A stretch of 64,000 bases of DNA from Martelella mediterranea DSM 17316 (lineage in GTDB: Bacteria > Pseudomonadota > Alphaproteobacteria > Rhizobiales > Rhizobiaceae), in the NCBI RefSeq assembly GCF_002043005.1, contig NZ_CP020330.1, positions 642,501-706,500 of the forward strand. Direction: 5' to 3'. Below are positions 46,203 through 53,927 of this stretch, in pieces. The stretch's first letter is position 1, and the number at the start of each line of letters is the position of its first letter. Made by a program: the position numbers and the translations under genes. The notes below the pieces were generated by a model. It ran no database searches and was not told the origin of the DNA. It saw only the letters and a list, made by a program, of their open reading frames with translations.

Positions 46203-47414
46203 TTATCTCTTGATACTCAATGCACCGCCGGTATGTCGCGATGGCCGTAGGGCTAACCGGCGCTGCTCACCTTTCTGCTCAGCCAAGATAGCAGAAGGGA
46301 GGTCGAGCACAGGCTTACGACGCGCGCAGCCCATAGCAATGGCAGACGGATAGGCAATCGTGATCGGCAATTCGCGCCGCAACATGGCTTTTCGCACATG
46401 AAGGCTGCGAAAGACCTCAATCATCTCTCCGATAACCTCCACAGCAGCATCCACATCGTTCTTCGCATTCGGTTTGACATGAAGACCGGCATAGGCTTCG
46501 GCGAAGTCCACGAGACATGTCCAAAGGTTCTTTGTGTCATCCCCAAATAAGTCGGGCCTAAAGCCAGATCTCACCAGCTCATAGTCCATAGGCCAGAAGG
46601 TGAAATAGTCTGTCGTATCGATGTATCCGCGCTGCCGGAGACCATCTAGGAAGTCATGGCCGCGCTGTGTGAGCCCCTTTTTCTCATCCCAAAGTCCAAG
46701 CGAGATGGCCCAGTCACGGCGTCTTGGAGGGACTTTGCGGAAATAGTCATCCGAGAATTCGATCTCATCGTCTTCATCCATACCCAACCGTGCCGCTCGC
46801 TCAGATTGCAGCGGCTCAGTTCGCCGCAAAGAAGCTACCGACTGACCGCCTCCCGCGCTTCCTTTGTTCTTTTCCTGGCGTTCAATCGTGATGACGCGAT
46901 TGATAAGCTGCGCGGTCGCTTTACCCTTCAAGTACTCAACAGCTTCGCCGCGCTTGTTCCGCATCATCGCTCTGAGCGTGTCCTTGATGGCCTGCTCCTC
47001 GAACCCTGCCAGCAGCAGGTTCACGAATATTTCGCCGTCATTGACTAGGATTGCCCAAAGAAAGAGAAAATCGCGCGCAGCTTGATTTTCTTCCTCCTCA
47101 CCCAAGAGCTCAGACGCTATCGCGATGGCATCGAGGTTTTCCAAGGCGATCACATCGCCGGAGGTGCGGTGGATTAAGCGCAGCGAGTTAAAAAAGTCGC
47201 CAATGTGCTTCTCGGCACTCTTGTCGCGTCCCCAGTTACCTTCGTCCTTGCTGCCGGTTACCAGTTCATGCCAACTCGCAGCTGTGATGTCACGATCTTT
47301 CAGGTATCTTGAGGCCAAGTCCCCCACTCGTTCGGCGGTGTATTCCAGACCCACCGAGTAGCCGATCTTCCGCATAAAAATAGCATAGGGATCAGAATGG
47401 GCTGTAGCCACCAT
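46203..47414 (-). CDS. Unknown 403-residue protein, third gene of the cargo operon
   Basis: I do not recognise the family. The protein is mostly helical and acidic in the middle. Residues about 230-300 (RDWAISLGLWDEKKGLTQRGHDFLDGLRQRGYI) have the look of a winged helix. The C-terminal tail is basic. There is no P-loop, nuclease motif or membrane helix. It sits between HerA and the PLD protein, overlapping HerA by 23 bases, so it is probably an adaptor or DNA-binding subunit. Confidence 0.75.
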   Translation of the reverse strand: MVATAHSDPYAIFMRKIGYSVGLEYTAERVGDLASRYLKDRDITAASWHELVTGSKDEGNWGRDKSAEKHIGDFFNSLRLIHRTSGDVIALENLDAIAIASELLGEEEENQAARDFLFLWAILVNDGEIFVNLLLAGFEEQAIKDTLRAMMRNKRGEAVEYLKGKATAQLINRVITIERQEKNKGSAGGGQSVASLRRTEPLQSERAARLGMDEDDEIEFSDDYFRKVPPRRRDWAISLGLWDEKKGLTQRGHDFLDGLRQRGYIDTTDYFTFWPMDYELVRSGFRPDLFGDDTKNLWTCLVDFAEAYAGLHVKPNAKNDVDAAVEVIGEMIEVFRSLHVRKAMLRRELPITIAYPSAIAMGCARRKPVLDLPSAILAEQKGEQRRLALRPSRHTGGALSIKR

Positions 47415-48789
47415 GTGCGCTCACTCTCGGACGGATTTGGACAAGAACGGTTCGACTACTGGCTTGATCTCCTAGAAAGCACTGACCGGCATCAAGAACA
47501 CGCATCATGTCGCCGAAATCGGTCAGATTGGTACCCGCGAATTTCATCGTCCTAACCGACTTCGTCGGTATACGATCTACAGCTGCGTTGATATCGCTTT
47601 GAAAGCTCAGCCTGTGGCTGAACGTGACATTGACTTGGCTAAGTATGCGATCATCAAGAGCTGAGGGTTGCTGAGTAGCCAGAACTAGCGACAGACCAGC
47701 ATCGCGGCCACGCTTTACGTACTCCACAAGCGCACTGCGCGCCGGTGAAATTTGATCCCTTGGGGCAACTACATGGGCCTCATCGATGACCAGCCACACC
47801 CGATCCGGCGTACCGTCGCCCTCATAAGACTGCTCAAAAAAGCTCGCCGTTTTCTTCTTGTTGTGATGTCGCCCAAGGATATCAAAGAGATTTCGGGCGA
47901 TCACAGCCGTGATGAGCGATTTGTCCTCATTGCGTAGCTCACGGAGCGAGAGGATGTTGCAACTTCCGTCTTCTAAGAAGTCCCTGACGCTCAGACCAGA
48001 GGCCGAAAACAGGTTGGTGCGTCGATAGTCATCCAGCTTGTATGTGATCGCGTTGCGCGAGGATTCCGCCACGGTTGGCCAGTTGGCGTCATCGCCAATG
48101 TAACTTAGCATATCGGTAATCTCGAAATCCGTATCACCGAGGGCTTCAAGCGTTGCCGAAATGATATGTCCCTGGGGACTATAGACTTCCTGGCCAAGTA
48201 GTGCGCACCATTCTTCCGCTCTTACGTCCTTTGGCCTGATCTGAAGCGTCTGTTCAGTGCCTAGAAACGTGGTCGATCCAGGCGGGGCATAAACCTTTGC
48301 CGCGGCGAGGTTGTTTGGCTCAAGATTCCAGCGTTTCAGCTCTTCGAGTTGAAGCTTGTTAGCCTCTATGGATTCGCGAGGCGGATAACCGAGCGTCCAA
48401 AATTGGCTCTGTGTATCGATAATTATCGAGGTTATCGGCTTCACGCTGTTCTGGATCGGCGAGGACTTGGCAAGCTTGGAAATTCCTTCCACAAGCACGC
48501 CAAGATCAAAGCTTTTACCGCTACCTCGCGTTCCGGTGATATAGATCACATGCGGAAAAGTAGTATCCAACCAGGCATCCGCACCCAGATAACTCTTACC
48601 TTTCGTACTCTCTAAAATTTTCCCGACATATAGAAGGTTGGCGTAGTTCTCAGCTTTTAGCGCCCGACCGAAGACAACGTTTTGTCCCTTCGAGACATAC
48701 TGTACCTTTACAAGCGGGTCTTCGACCGTATAGGGGCTCTTGTCGATAACGGTCCCAAACCGTTCAGCCGACTTGGTCGAGAAACTCAT
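47392..48789 (-). CDS. HerA/FtsK-like hexameric ATPase, second gene of the cargo operon
   Basis: The 465-residue protein has Walker A GTRGSGKS at 86-93, Walker B LVIDEAH at 333-339, and the HerA-type segment VKRGRDAGLSLVLATQQPSALDDRILSQVNVTFSHRL after it. HerA proteins form hexameric DNA translocases that team with nucleases in repair and defence. AAGGA lies eight bases before ATG 48789, which overlaps the GNAT-ABC gene by 26 bases. Confidence 0.88.
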   Translation of the reverse strand: MSFSTKSAERFGTVIDKSPYTVEDPLVKVQYVSKGQNVVFGRALKAENYANLLYVGKILESTKGKSYLGADAWLDTTFPHVIYITGTRGSGKSFDLGVLVEGISKLAKSSPIQNSVKPITSIIIDTQSQFWTLGYPPRESIEANKLQLEELKRWNLEPNNLAAAKVYAPPGSTTFLGTEQTLQIRPKDVRAEEWCALLGQEVYSPQGHIISATLEALGDTDFEITDMLSYIGDDANWPTVAESSRNAITYKLDDYRRTNLFSASGLSVRDFLEDGSCNILSLRELRNEDKSLITAVIARNLFDILGRHHNKKKTASFFEQSYEGDGTPDRVWLVIDEAHVVAPRDQISPARSALVEYVKRGRDAGLSLVLATQQPSALDDRILSQVNVTFSHRLSFQSDINAAVDRIPTKSVRTMKFAGTNLTDFGDMMRVLDAGQCFLGDQASSRTVLVQIRPRVSAHGGYSPF

Positions 48790-50707
48790 TCTGGTATTCC
48801 TTATAAGACAACCATGCCGGTTCGTCGCCCGAGCGAAGCATCAAGACCTTTGTTGGACGCAAGGCGTCGAGATAGTGAGTGTGGTTTGCGGCCGCGATAA
48901 AGGCGATACGTCCTGTCGCGATAACCTGTTTGCGCAAGTTGTGGGCAACGATCTTGGCCGTGATGGGATCAAGATCACTGCAAAACTCGTCTAGGAGCCA
49001 AACCTCCTCATCTCTGAGCAGCAGCTCGGCGATCATGGCCCGATATTGCTGTCCACGGCTTAGCATCCAGAAAGGCTTAATGAAGGCTAGCGCCTCTGAC
49101 AGGCCGACGCGGCTCAGGGCAACAAAAGCCTTCTCAGGTGTAAACTTCTCTGCCAAGGCCTCAAATATCGGGATATCATCTCGCAACGGTCGCAACCAGC
49201 CAGCGGAATGCGTCAGGCTTCCTGCGCGCTTTACCGTCAGGTTGCCGTCCAAAGTCTTTTCTGGATCAAGTGCGTTCAAAAATACACTTTTTCCGCTTCC
49301 GCTGGTACCAACCACGAAGATGATATTGCCATTCGATGCCTTGACGGAGACGTTTTGAACGATATCGGCATAGACCGTGTCGCCCTTCAATCCGAACGCG
49401 TCCATGATAATCTTGGTAGATCGGGTTTCTGGCACGCGGTAGGCCGCTCGAATCGACAAGGCGTCTATGTTGATCTGTGTACTTCTAGCGGAGAATTCAA
49501 ACTGATTTGTAGTAGCGGTTTCCGCCTTAGGACGGCTTTTCAAGGCAGCACGCATGTATGTCGCTGTGTAGTCATCGAGCGGGCAAAGAAAATACGGAAT
49601 TGGGTTACGAATCACAGAACGCAAGACAGCCCATTCGCCTGTTGTCAGGGCATCCTGATTTAGCTCGATCTTTCTTTTTAGCGCTTCCAGCCCCTCCTCA
49701 AAACTGATTTGTAATGTCTTGCAGTAGTCTTCCAAGGCACGGAAATACTTGCGTTGTAAGCTCATCATCCCAAAATCGCCGCTGGGATCGCGAGCCATAG
49801 ACTGCATATCTTTTAGAACTCGGGTGATATTTCCTTCGGTTCTTCCGATGAATTTGAAGCCAGAAGATGTCACAAAATCTATGTGGCTTAGCATCTCTGC
49901 TGAGATTTCCATGAAGATTGGGCGCATTCCGCCGATGTGCCAGCGTTCAGCCGAGAAGTTCTTGGCTGCCTTGATAATTCTCCGTGTCAAACCGAGACCG
50001 CGCAACTCCGGGCTAATCACGATGCGCCCAATTCGAACTATCGTGTTTAGGTAGTCCTTCATCGCATGCTGATCCCAGCGCTCCCATCGGATGTCCCGAG
50101 CAGGATGGTCAAAAGGATGATTAAAAAGCTCGTGGCGTGGCTTGCACATCATGAGCGGCATTTGGAGTTCGACATATCCCGCTGGCAGCCAACGCTCACC
50201 AATTTTTATTGATGCATAGAGAACTGCTCGGCGCCCGCCAGCGGAAGTCGTTGTCTTCGCAGATTCATCGTCCGGAGTTTTTTCGCCTAGTGAATTATTT
50301 GTCTTGTAATGAAATTGCTCAAGAAACTCGAGAGCCCGCATGTCGCTTTCAGAGTTGATCTCCCGAATTCGAACATCAAACCTTTCCTTGCCAATGGATA
50401 CACTATCATCCACAGCAAACAGCGGCGTTAGCGGAATGTCGGGCCCATCCTCCTCCTTTGCAGCCACGAAAACTTTGTCGCTGCCGGAGGCGCCAAAGCG
50501 AATCTGGTCGCCTTTGCCGACTACAGCAAACCGATGAACACGAACTGTTACAGAAGCCTCATCCCCACTGCGAACAGTAATGTTTTTATAGTGCCCTTTT
50601 GGATTCGAAGTCAGTACACTGTATGTTTTTGCTGTTCTGGTCATAATCAACTGCATTTTCGAACTGATATGTGGACATTCATACCGCATTGATTGAATCG
50701 CGACCAC
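48764..50707 (-). CDS. GNAT-like domain fused to an ABC ATPase, first gene of the cargo operon
   Basis: The 647-residue fusion fits the COG2401 type (ABC-type ATPase fused to an acetyltransferase-like domain). The GNAT-like region spans about residues 125-300 with the acetyl-CoA loop RGLGLTRR at 236-243. The ABC domain has Walker A GTSGSGKS (467-474), signature LSRGQQ (549-554), Walker B VWLLDEF (569-575) and an H-loop His near 609. There is no membrane domain, so it is a soluble ABC ATPase, perhaps an SMC- or sensor-like clamp. The GTG at 50707 is the first start; ATGs at 50689 and 50644 are possible. Confidence 0.85.
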   Translation of the reverse strand: MVAIQSMRYECPHISSKMQLIMTRTAKTYSVLTSNPKGHYKNITVRSGDEASVTVRVHRFAVVGKGDQIRFGASGSDKVFVAAKEEDGPDIPLTPLFAVDDSVSIGKERFDVRIREINSESDMRALEFLEQFHYKTNNSLGEKTPDDESAKTTTSAGGRRAVLYASIKIGERWLPAGYVELQMPLMMCKPRHELFNHPFDHPARDIRWERWDQHAMKDYLNTIVRIGRIVISPELRGLGLTRRIIKAAKNFSAERWHIGGMRPIFMEISAEMLSHIDFVTSSGFKFIGRTEGNITRVLKDMQSMARDPSGDFGMMSLQRKYFRALEDYCKTLQISFEEGLEALKRKIELNQDALTTGEWAVLRSVIRNPIPYFLCPLDDYTATYMRAALKSRPKAETATTNQFEFSARSTQINIDALSIRAAYRVPETRSTKIIMDAFGLKGDTVYADIVQNVSVKASNGNIIFVVGTSGSGKSVFLNALDPEKTLDGNLTVKRAGSLTHSAGWLRPLRDDIPIFEALAEKFTPEKAFVALSRVGLSEALAFIKPFWMLSRGQQYRAMIAELLLRDEEVWLLDEFCSDLDPITAKIVAHNLRKQVIATGRIAFIAAANHTHYLDALRPTKVLMLRSGDEPAWLSYKEYQNEFLDQVG

Positions 50708-51068
50708 CCTTCATTAGGAGCTCGGAATTGCAATCGCTAGGTGGGGCGCTACTTTTCCCCATCAGGAGTTAGCATAGATTGAAGCCCAAACCCGCTGACA
50801 TCCCGACATCTACCCGCTCCCATCCCCGCCCAAAATGGTCGAACCCGTTGATAGGGGGAGGTCAGCCAGAGAGGGCGTGATTGGCGATTAGTAGGGCAGA
50901 TCAGGATTTGTATTTCGCTAGTAGGGTCGCGGAGTGAAAGGGGTGGCAACAGGGTGACATGATGTGCTACCTCTCGCCTCGCGAAAGCGGAGTCAGGCCA
51001 AGGGCTTGTGCAAGCCGGTCCAATCTGCGGAAACGTGATCTAACTATCTGATATCATTGCGAAAAACA
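50708..51068. other. Leader of the cargo operon and right end of the island
   Basis: The 361-bp stretch has no supported gene. It should hold the cargo operon promoter (not confidently located), paired TAGTAGGG repeats at 50889 and 50919, and an AT-rich approach to the right att core. Confidence 0.45.
50889..50926 (+). repeat. Paired TAGTAGGG motifs near the right end
   Basis: TAGTAGGG at 50889-50896 and 50919-50926 are direct repeats in the same orientation as the pair at the left end, 143-180 bp inside the right core. They are candidate integrase arm sites. Confidence 0.4.
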
Positions 51069-51114
51069 ATTCGTAATGATGGGGTCACGTGTTCGAGTCA
51101 CGTAAGCGGCACCA
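51069..51114 (+). pseudogene. 3' half of tRNA-Thr(CGT), right border
   Basis: The segment has the ATTCGTAAT core, the right side of the anticodon stem (TGATG), a full T-arm with TTCGAGT, acceptor AAGCGGC and ACCA. It pairs perfectly with 38081-38119. It has no D-arm of its own, because the upstream sequence is island DNA. Confidence 0.93.
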
Positions 51115-51159
51115 GTTTCTCAGCCTTAGTATTTGTTTTTCTGCTCCGGTGGACAGGGG

Positions 51160-51501
51160 TCAGTTGCGAGGAATATCGGAGAAGTTCCTCTCGCCGATGC
51201 CAGACAGGCGAATGGGGGCGTGGTCCTCGAACTTCACGACCAGTTCCAGCTCTCCGCCGAGGGCCTCCACATAATCCCTGAGCGTCGAAAGCAGGAAATC
51301 GGAACGCTTTTCAAGCTGCGCGACCGATACCTGCCTCTTGCCCATTTTCCTGCCGATATGCTCCTGAGTCAGGTCAAGCGCCTTGCGAAGCTTCTGGAGC
51401 GTGTCGTATTCCTCGAGCAGCTCTTTCGCCCGCAGATCGGATGCCGCGATCATCTCGGGAGTCATGGTTTCGGCAAAAACGTCTTCGGCGGACTTCGTCA
51501 T
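51160..51501 (-). CDS. higA: HigA-like XRE antitoxin
   Basis: The 113-residue protein has a C-terminal XRE HTH (LQKLRKALDLTQEHIGRKMGKRQVSVAQLEKR) behind a helical N-terminus. The ATG at 51501 overlaps the toxin stop (TGATG) and has AAGGA eight bases upstream. It should neutralise the toxin encoded upstream and repress the operon through the dyad at 51871-51904. The toxin-first order is the HigBA layout. Confidence 0.82.
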   Translation of the reverse strand: MTKSAEDVFAETMTPEMIAASDLRAKELLEEYDTLQKLRKALDLTQEHIGRKMGKRQVSVAQLEKRSDFLLSTLRDYVEALGGELELVVKFEDHAPIRLSGIGERNFSDIPRN

Positions 51502-51866
51502 CACTTTTTATCCTTCCTTTTCAACGCGTGCAGATGGGCCTCGTAGCGCCTGTCAGCCGTGTTGATCAGCTTCTTGTAAAATTTCTTTTCGCTCACGCTT
51601 GATTTGTCGGCGGCGACGAGAACCACGGCCTTTCGGTCGGGGTCGAACGCGAAGGCAGCCCTCCAGACGCCACCCGCCGCATCAAACCGAAGCTCCTTCA
51701 TGTTGGCGTAGCACGAACCGTTCAGCGTATCGGCCCGGGGTCGCCCAAGTTCGGGGCCGCGTTCGGCGAGGAGCAACACCATGGCGCGCAGCTCGATCTT
51801 CACTTCGCTGTCGAATGTGCGGAAATCGTCAACGAAATCATCGTCAAAAACCACAGTCCATGCCAC
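51501..51866 (-). CDS. higB: HigB/RelE-family toxin
   Basis: The 121-residue protein of the RelE/HigB fold is a predicted ribosome-dependent mRNA endonuclease. The core segments are LRFDAAGGVWRAAFAFDPDRKAVVLVAADKS and the C-terminal FYKKLINTADRRYEAHL. The start is GTG 51866 with AAGG ten bases upstream. It pairs with higA. The pair lies just outside the right att half, so it is not inside the island as defined by the split tRNA. Confidence 0.82.
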   Translation of the reverse strand: MAWTVVFDDDFVDDFRTFDSEVKIELRAMVLLLAERGPELGRPRADTLNGSCYANMKELRFDAAGGVWRAAFAFDPDRKAVVLVAADKSSVSEKKFYKKLINTADRRYEAHLHALKRKDKK

Positions 51867-51870
51867 GCAA

Positions 51871-51904
51871 TATAGCCTTCAGTTTATATAACTTCAAGGC
51901 TATA
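51871..51904. promoter_or_regulatory. Operator palindrome of higBA
   Basis: TATAGCCTT (51871) and AAGGCTATA (51896) are perfect arms, with inner AGTT/AACT, forming a near-symmetrical 34-bp dyad immediately upstream of higB. A promoter-like TTGAAA (51924-51929) and TTATAG (51900-51905), 18 bp apart on the minus strand, overlap it. This is the expected autorepression layout. Confidence 0.6.
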
Positions 51905-52009
51905 AAATTATCAGGGGCAGGGCTTTCAAGCAACCTTAGATTTAGTGTCGCGTCTCCCTCCACACGTTAAACGAACACGCGGTTGGGAAGCGCCTAGGGG
52001 AGCTGCGTT

Positions 52010-52792
52010 TCACACCAGCGCACTGCTCTTCAACCGCGTCAGGTCCCGCGTGATCTCCTTGGAGGCTGATTTCAGGACCGGGGCGTAGCGGTCGCAGGCT
52101 TCGCGGTGGGAGGAGAAGGCGGAGCGGAAATAGGTGAGGCCGAGACTGGCGACCACGCGGCCGGAATCGTTGAAGACAGGCACGGCCAGCGTATCGGAAT
52201 TGCGCGGCTCGACATGGGTGGCGCGGGTGGCGTAGCCGCGGGCCCTGGTCATGGCGACCAGCCGGTTCATCTTCTCCGGGTTGCGGGCAAGCGCGTTTTC
52301 CGGATCGTCCGACGTCTGCAGCATGCGCAGGACCAGCCCCAGCTCCTCCTCCTCGGCGAAAGCGAGATAGGCAAGGCCCAGACCGCGGGTGATCAGCGGA
52401 AGGCGCATGTTGACGGTCTTGTGGAACGGCGAGACCGAACTGTCCGGCACGGTCGAAAACCGCACCACCACGGCATCGCGGTCCAGAAGCGCGATCGAGA
52501 CCGGCCATTGATGCTTGCGGGTGACGGCGACCGCCCAGGGCCGGCCGGCCTCCACCACCATAGGCTCCTTGTGATAGCCGGAGGAGAGCGAGGCCACCAG
52601 CGCGGAGAGCTGATAGCCGCCGACGCGCGGATCATTCTCCACATAGCCCGCCTGTTCCAGCGTCTTCAGGATGCGCACCAGCGTCGGCTTCGGTAGCCTG
52701 GTGCGCTCGTGAAGGCTGGCGATCGAAGTGTAGGGTTGCAGGTTCATTTCCTGCAGCACGCGCAGGCCGCGCTCAATCGAACGAATGCTCAC
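52010..52792 (-). CDS. IclR-family transcriptional regulator
   Basis: The 260-residue protein has an N-terminal winged helix (IRSIERGLRVLQEMN to RLPKPTLVRILKTLEQAGYV) and a C-terminal effector domain. The start GTG 52792 follows GGGAGG. It is divergent from the catabolic gene run at 52904-58702 and probably controls it. The frame is open further upstream, but that part lies over the leader and is left out. Confidence 0.9.
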   Translation of the reverse strand: MSIRSIERGLRVLQEMNLQPYTSIASLHERTRLPKPTLVRILKTLEQAGYVENDPRVGGYQLSALVASLSSGYHKEPMVVEAGRPWAVAVTRKHQWPVSIALLDRDAVVVRFSTVPDSSVSPFHKTVNMRLPLITRGLGLAYLAFAEEEELGLVLRMLQTSDDPENALARNPEKMNRLVAMTRARGYATRATHVEPRNSDTLAVPVFNDSGRVVASLGLTYFRSAFSSHREACDRYAPVLKSASKEITRDLTRLKSSALV

Positions 52793-52903
52793 CTCATCCT
52801 CCCGGTCAGTGGCGTTTCGTCTGTCGAAACGAGATGGGTTTGCGCGTTGTCGGCGCAAATTGTCAAGCCCTATACCTTTTTCCAGCAAGACAAGGAGACT
52901 GGC

Positions 52904-53848
52904 ATGGCAGAGAACGGGGCGGAAAACAGGGAGAAGGCGCGCGCGCTGATGGCGACGATCGATGACGGCGTCGTCGACGGGTTGATGAAGGGGGCGGTGG
53001 ATCTGCACGTCCATTCCGGCCCCTCCACCATGGCGCGCCAGCTCGATCATTTCCAGGCCGTGGAACAGGCGGCCGCCGCCGGCATGCGCGGCATCATGTT
53101 CAAGGATCACCACTATTCAGTGGCCCCCTTCCTGCCGATCATGGAGCGCGTGCTCGGCCACCTGAACGTGGCGATGTATGGCGGGCTGGTGCTCAACAAC
53201 ACCACCGGCGGGCTGAACCCCTACGTGGTCGACGCCCAGCTCAACCAGGGCGCAAAGCTCGTCTGGATGCCGACGGCGCAATCGGCCAACCACATTCGCT
53301 CCTCCCACCGCAAGTCCCGCCTTGCCTCCAATGTCCAGCTCAAGAAATCGCCCGGCATCACGGTGCTCGATGCCTATGGCGACATTCTCGACGTGGTGAA
53401 GGAAATCCTCGATTCGATCGCCGCCTTCGACGCGATCCTGTCATCGGGGCATCTGCATATCTACGAAATCTGGAAACTGTTCGAGGAGGCGAAGAAGCGC
53501 GGCGTCAAGCGGCTTCTGGTCAACCATCCGATGTATGGCCTGCATTTCACCTATCAGGACATCACGGAGCTTGCCCAGTTCGGCGCGCTGATCGAGCAGT
53601 CGGCCTGCCTCTATGTGGATTCGCGCTTCAACGTGTTCTCCCCGGAGGAGTTGAAGGAGCACATCCTGGCCGCCGGCGTCGAGCATTCCTCGATCGGCTC
53701 CGATCTCGGCCAAGTGGACAATCCCTCGCCGGTGGAAGGCATGCGCCAGGCGATCAAGCTGCTGCTCGCGCTCGGTTTCTCCGAGGACGAGGTGCGCCTG
53801 ATGGTGCGCGACAATTCCGCAAAGCTGGTCGGTCTCGATCTCGGCTGA
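52904..53848 (+). CDS. DUF6282-type metal-dependent hydrolase
   Basis: The 314-residue protein has a likely TIM-barrel metal site: AVDLHVHSGP (His-x-His) at about residue 29, then FKDHHYS, SSGHLHIYE and LLVNHPMYG. SSIGSDLGQ provides the final Asp of an amidohydrolase/PHP-like pattern. It resembles the DUF6282 family. The substrate is unknown. AAGGAG precedes ATG 52904. It begins the IclR-controlled run. Confidence 0.78.
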   Translation: MAENGAENREKARALMATIDDGVVDGLMKGAVDLHVHSGPSTMARQLDHFQAVEQAAAAGMRGIMFKDHHYSVAPFLPIMERVLGHLNVAMYGGLVLNNTTGGLNPYVVDAQLNQGAKLVWMPTAQSANHIRSSHRKSRLASNVQLKKSPGITVLDAYGDILDVVKEILDSIAAFDAILSSGHLHIYEIWKLFEEAKKRGVKRLLVNHPMYGLHFTYQDITELAQFGALIEQSACLYVDSRFNVFSPEELKEHILAAGVEHSSIGSDLGQVDNPSPVEGMRQAIKLLLALGFSEDEVRLMVRDNSAKLVGLDLG

Positions 53849-53927
53849 GCCTTCCTTCTCCGTGTGCCGGATGGGCGCCGAAACACGCAAGCAGACATGA
53901 AGCCCGCCCGAACAGCAGGAGACTACC

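Larger units (their letters stand above)
38111..51077. mobile_element. Integrative island of about 13 kb in tRNA-Thr(CGT)
   Basis: Both borders carry the 9-bp core ATTCGTAAT (38111-38119 and 51069-51077), which includes the anticodon CGT. The tRNA halves outside the borders complement each other exactly. Inside are a tyrosine integrase, VapE and XRE mobile-element genes, a spare tRNA-Thr and a five-gene cargo operon of lower GC than the flanks. The integrase lies mid-island rather than at an edge. No conjugation or capsid genes are seen, so the element depends on another carrier for transfer. Confidence 0.9.
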
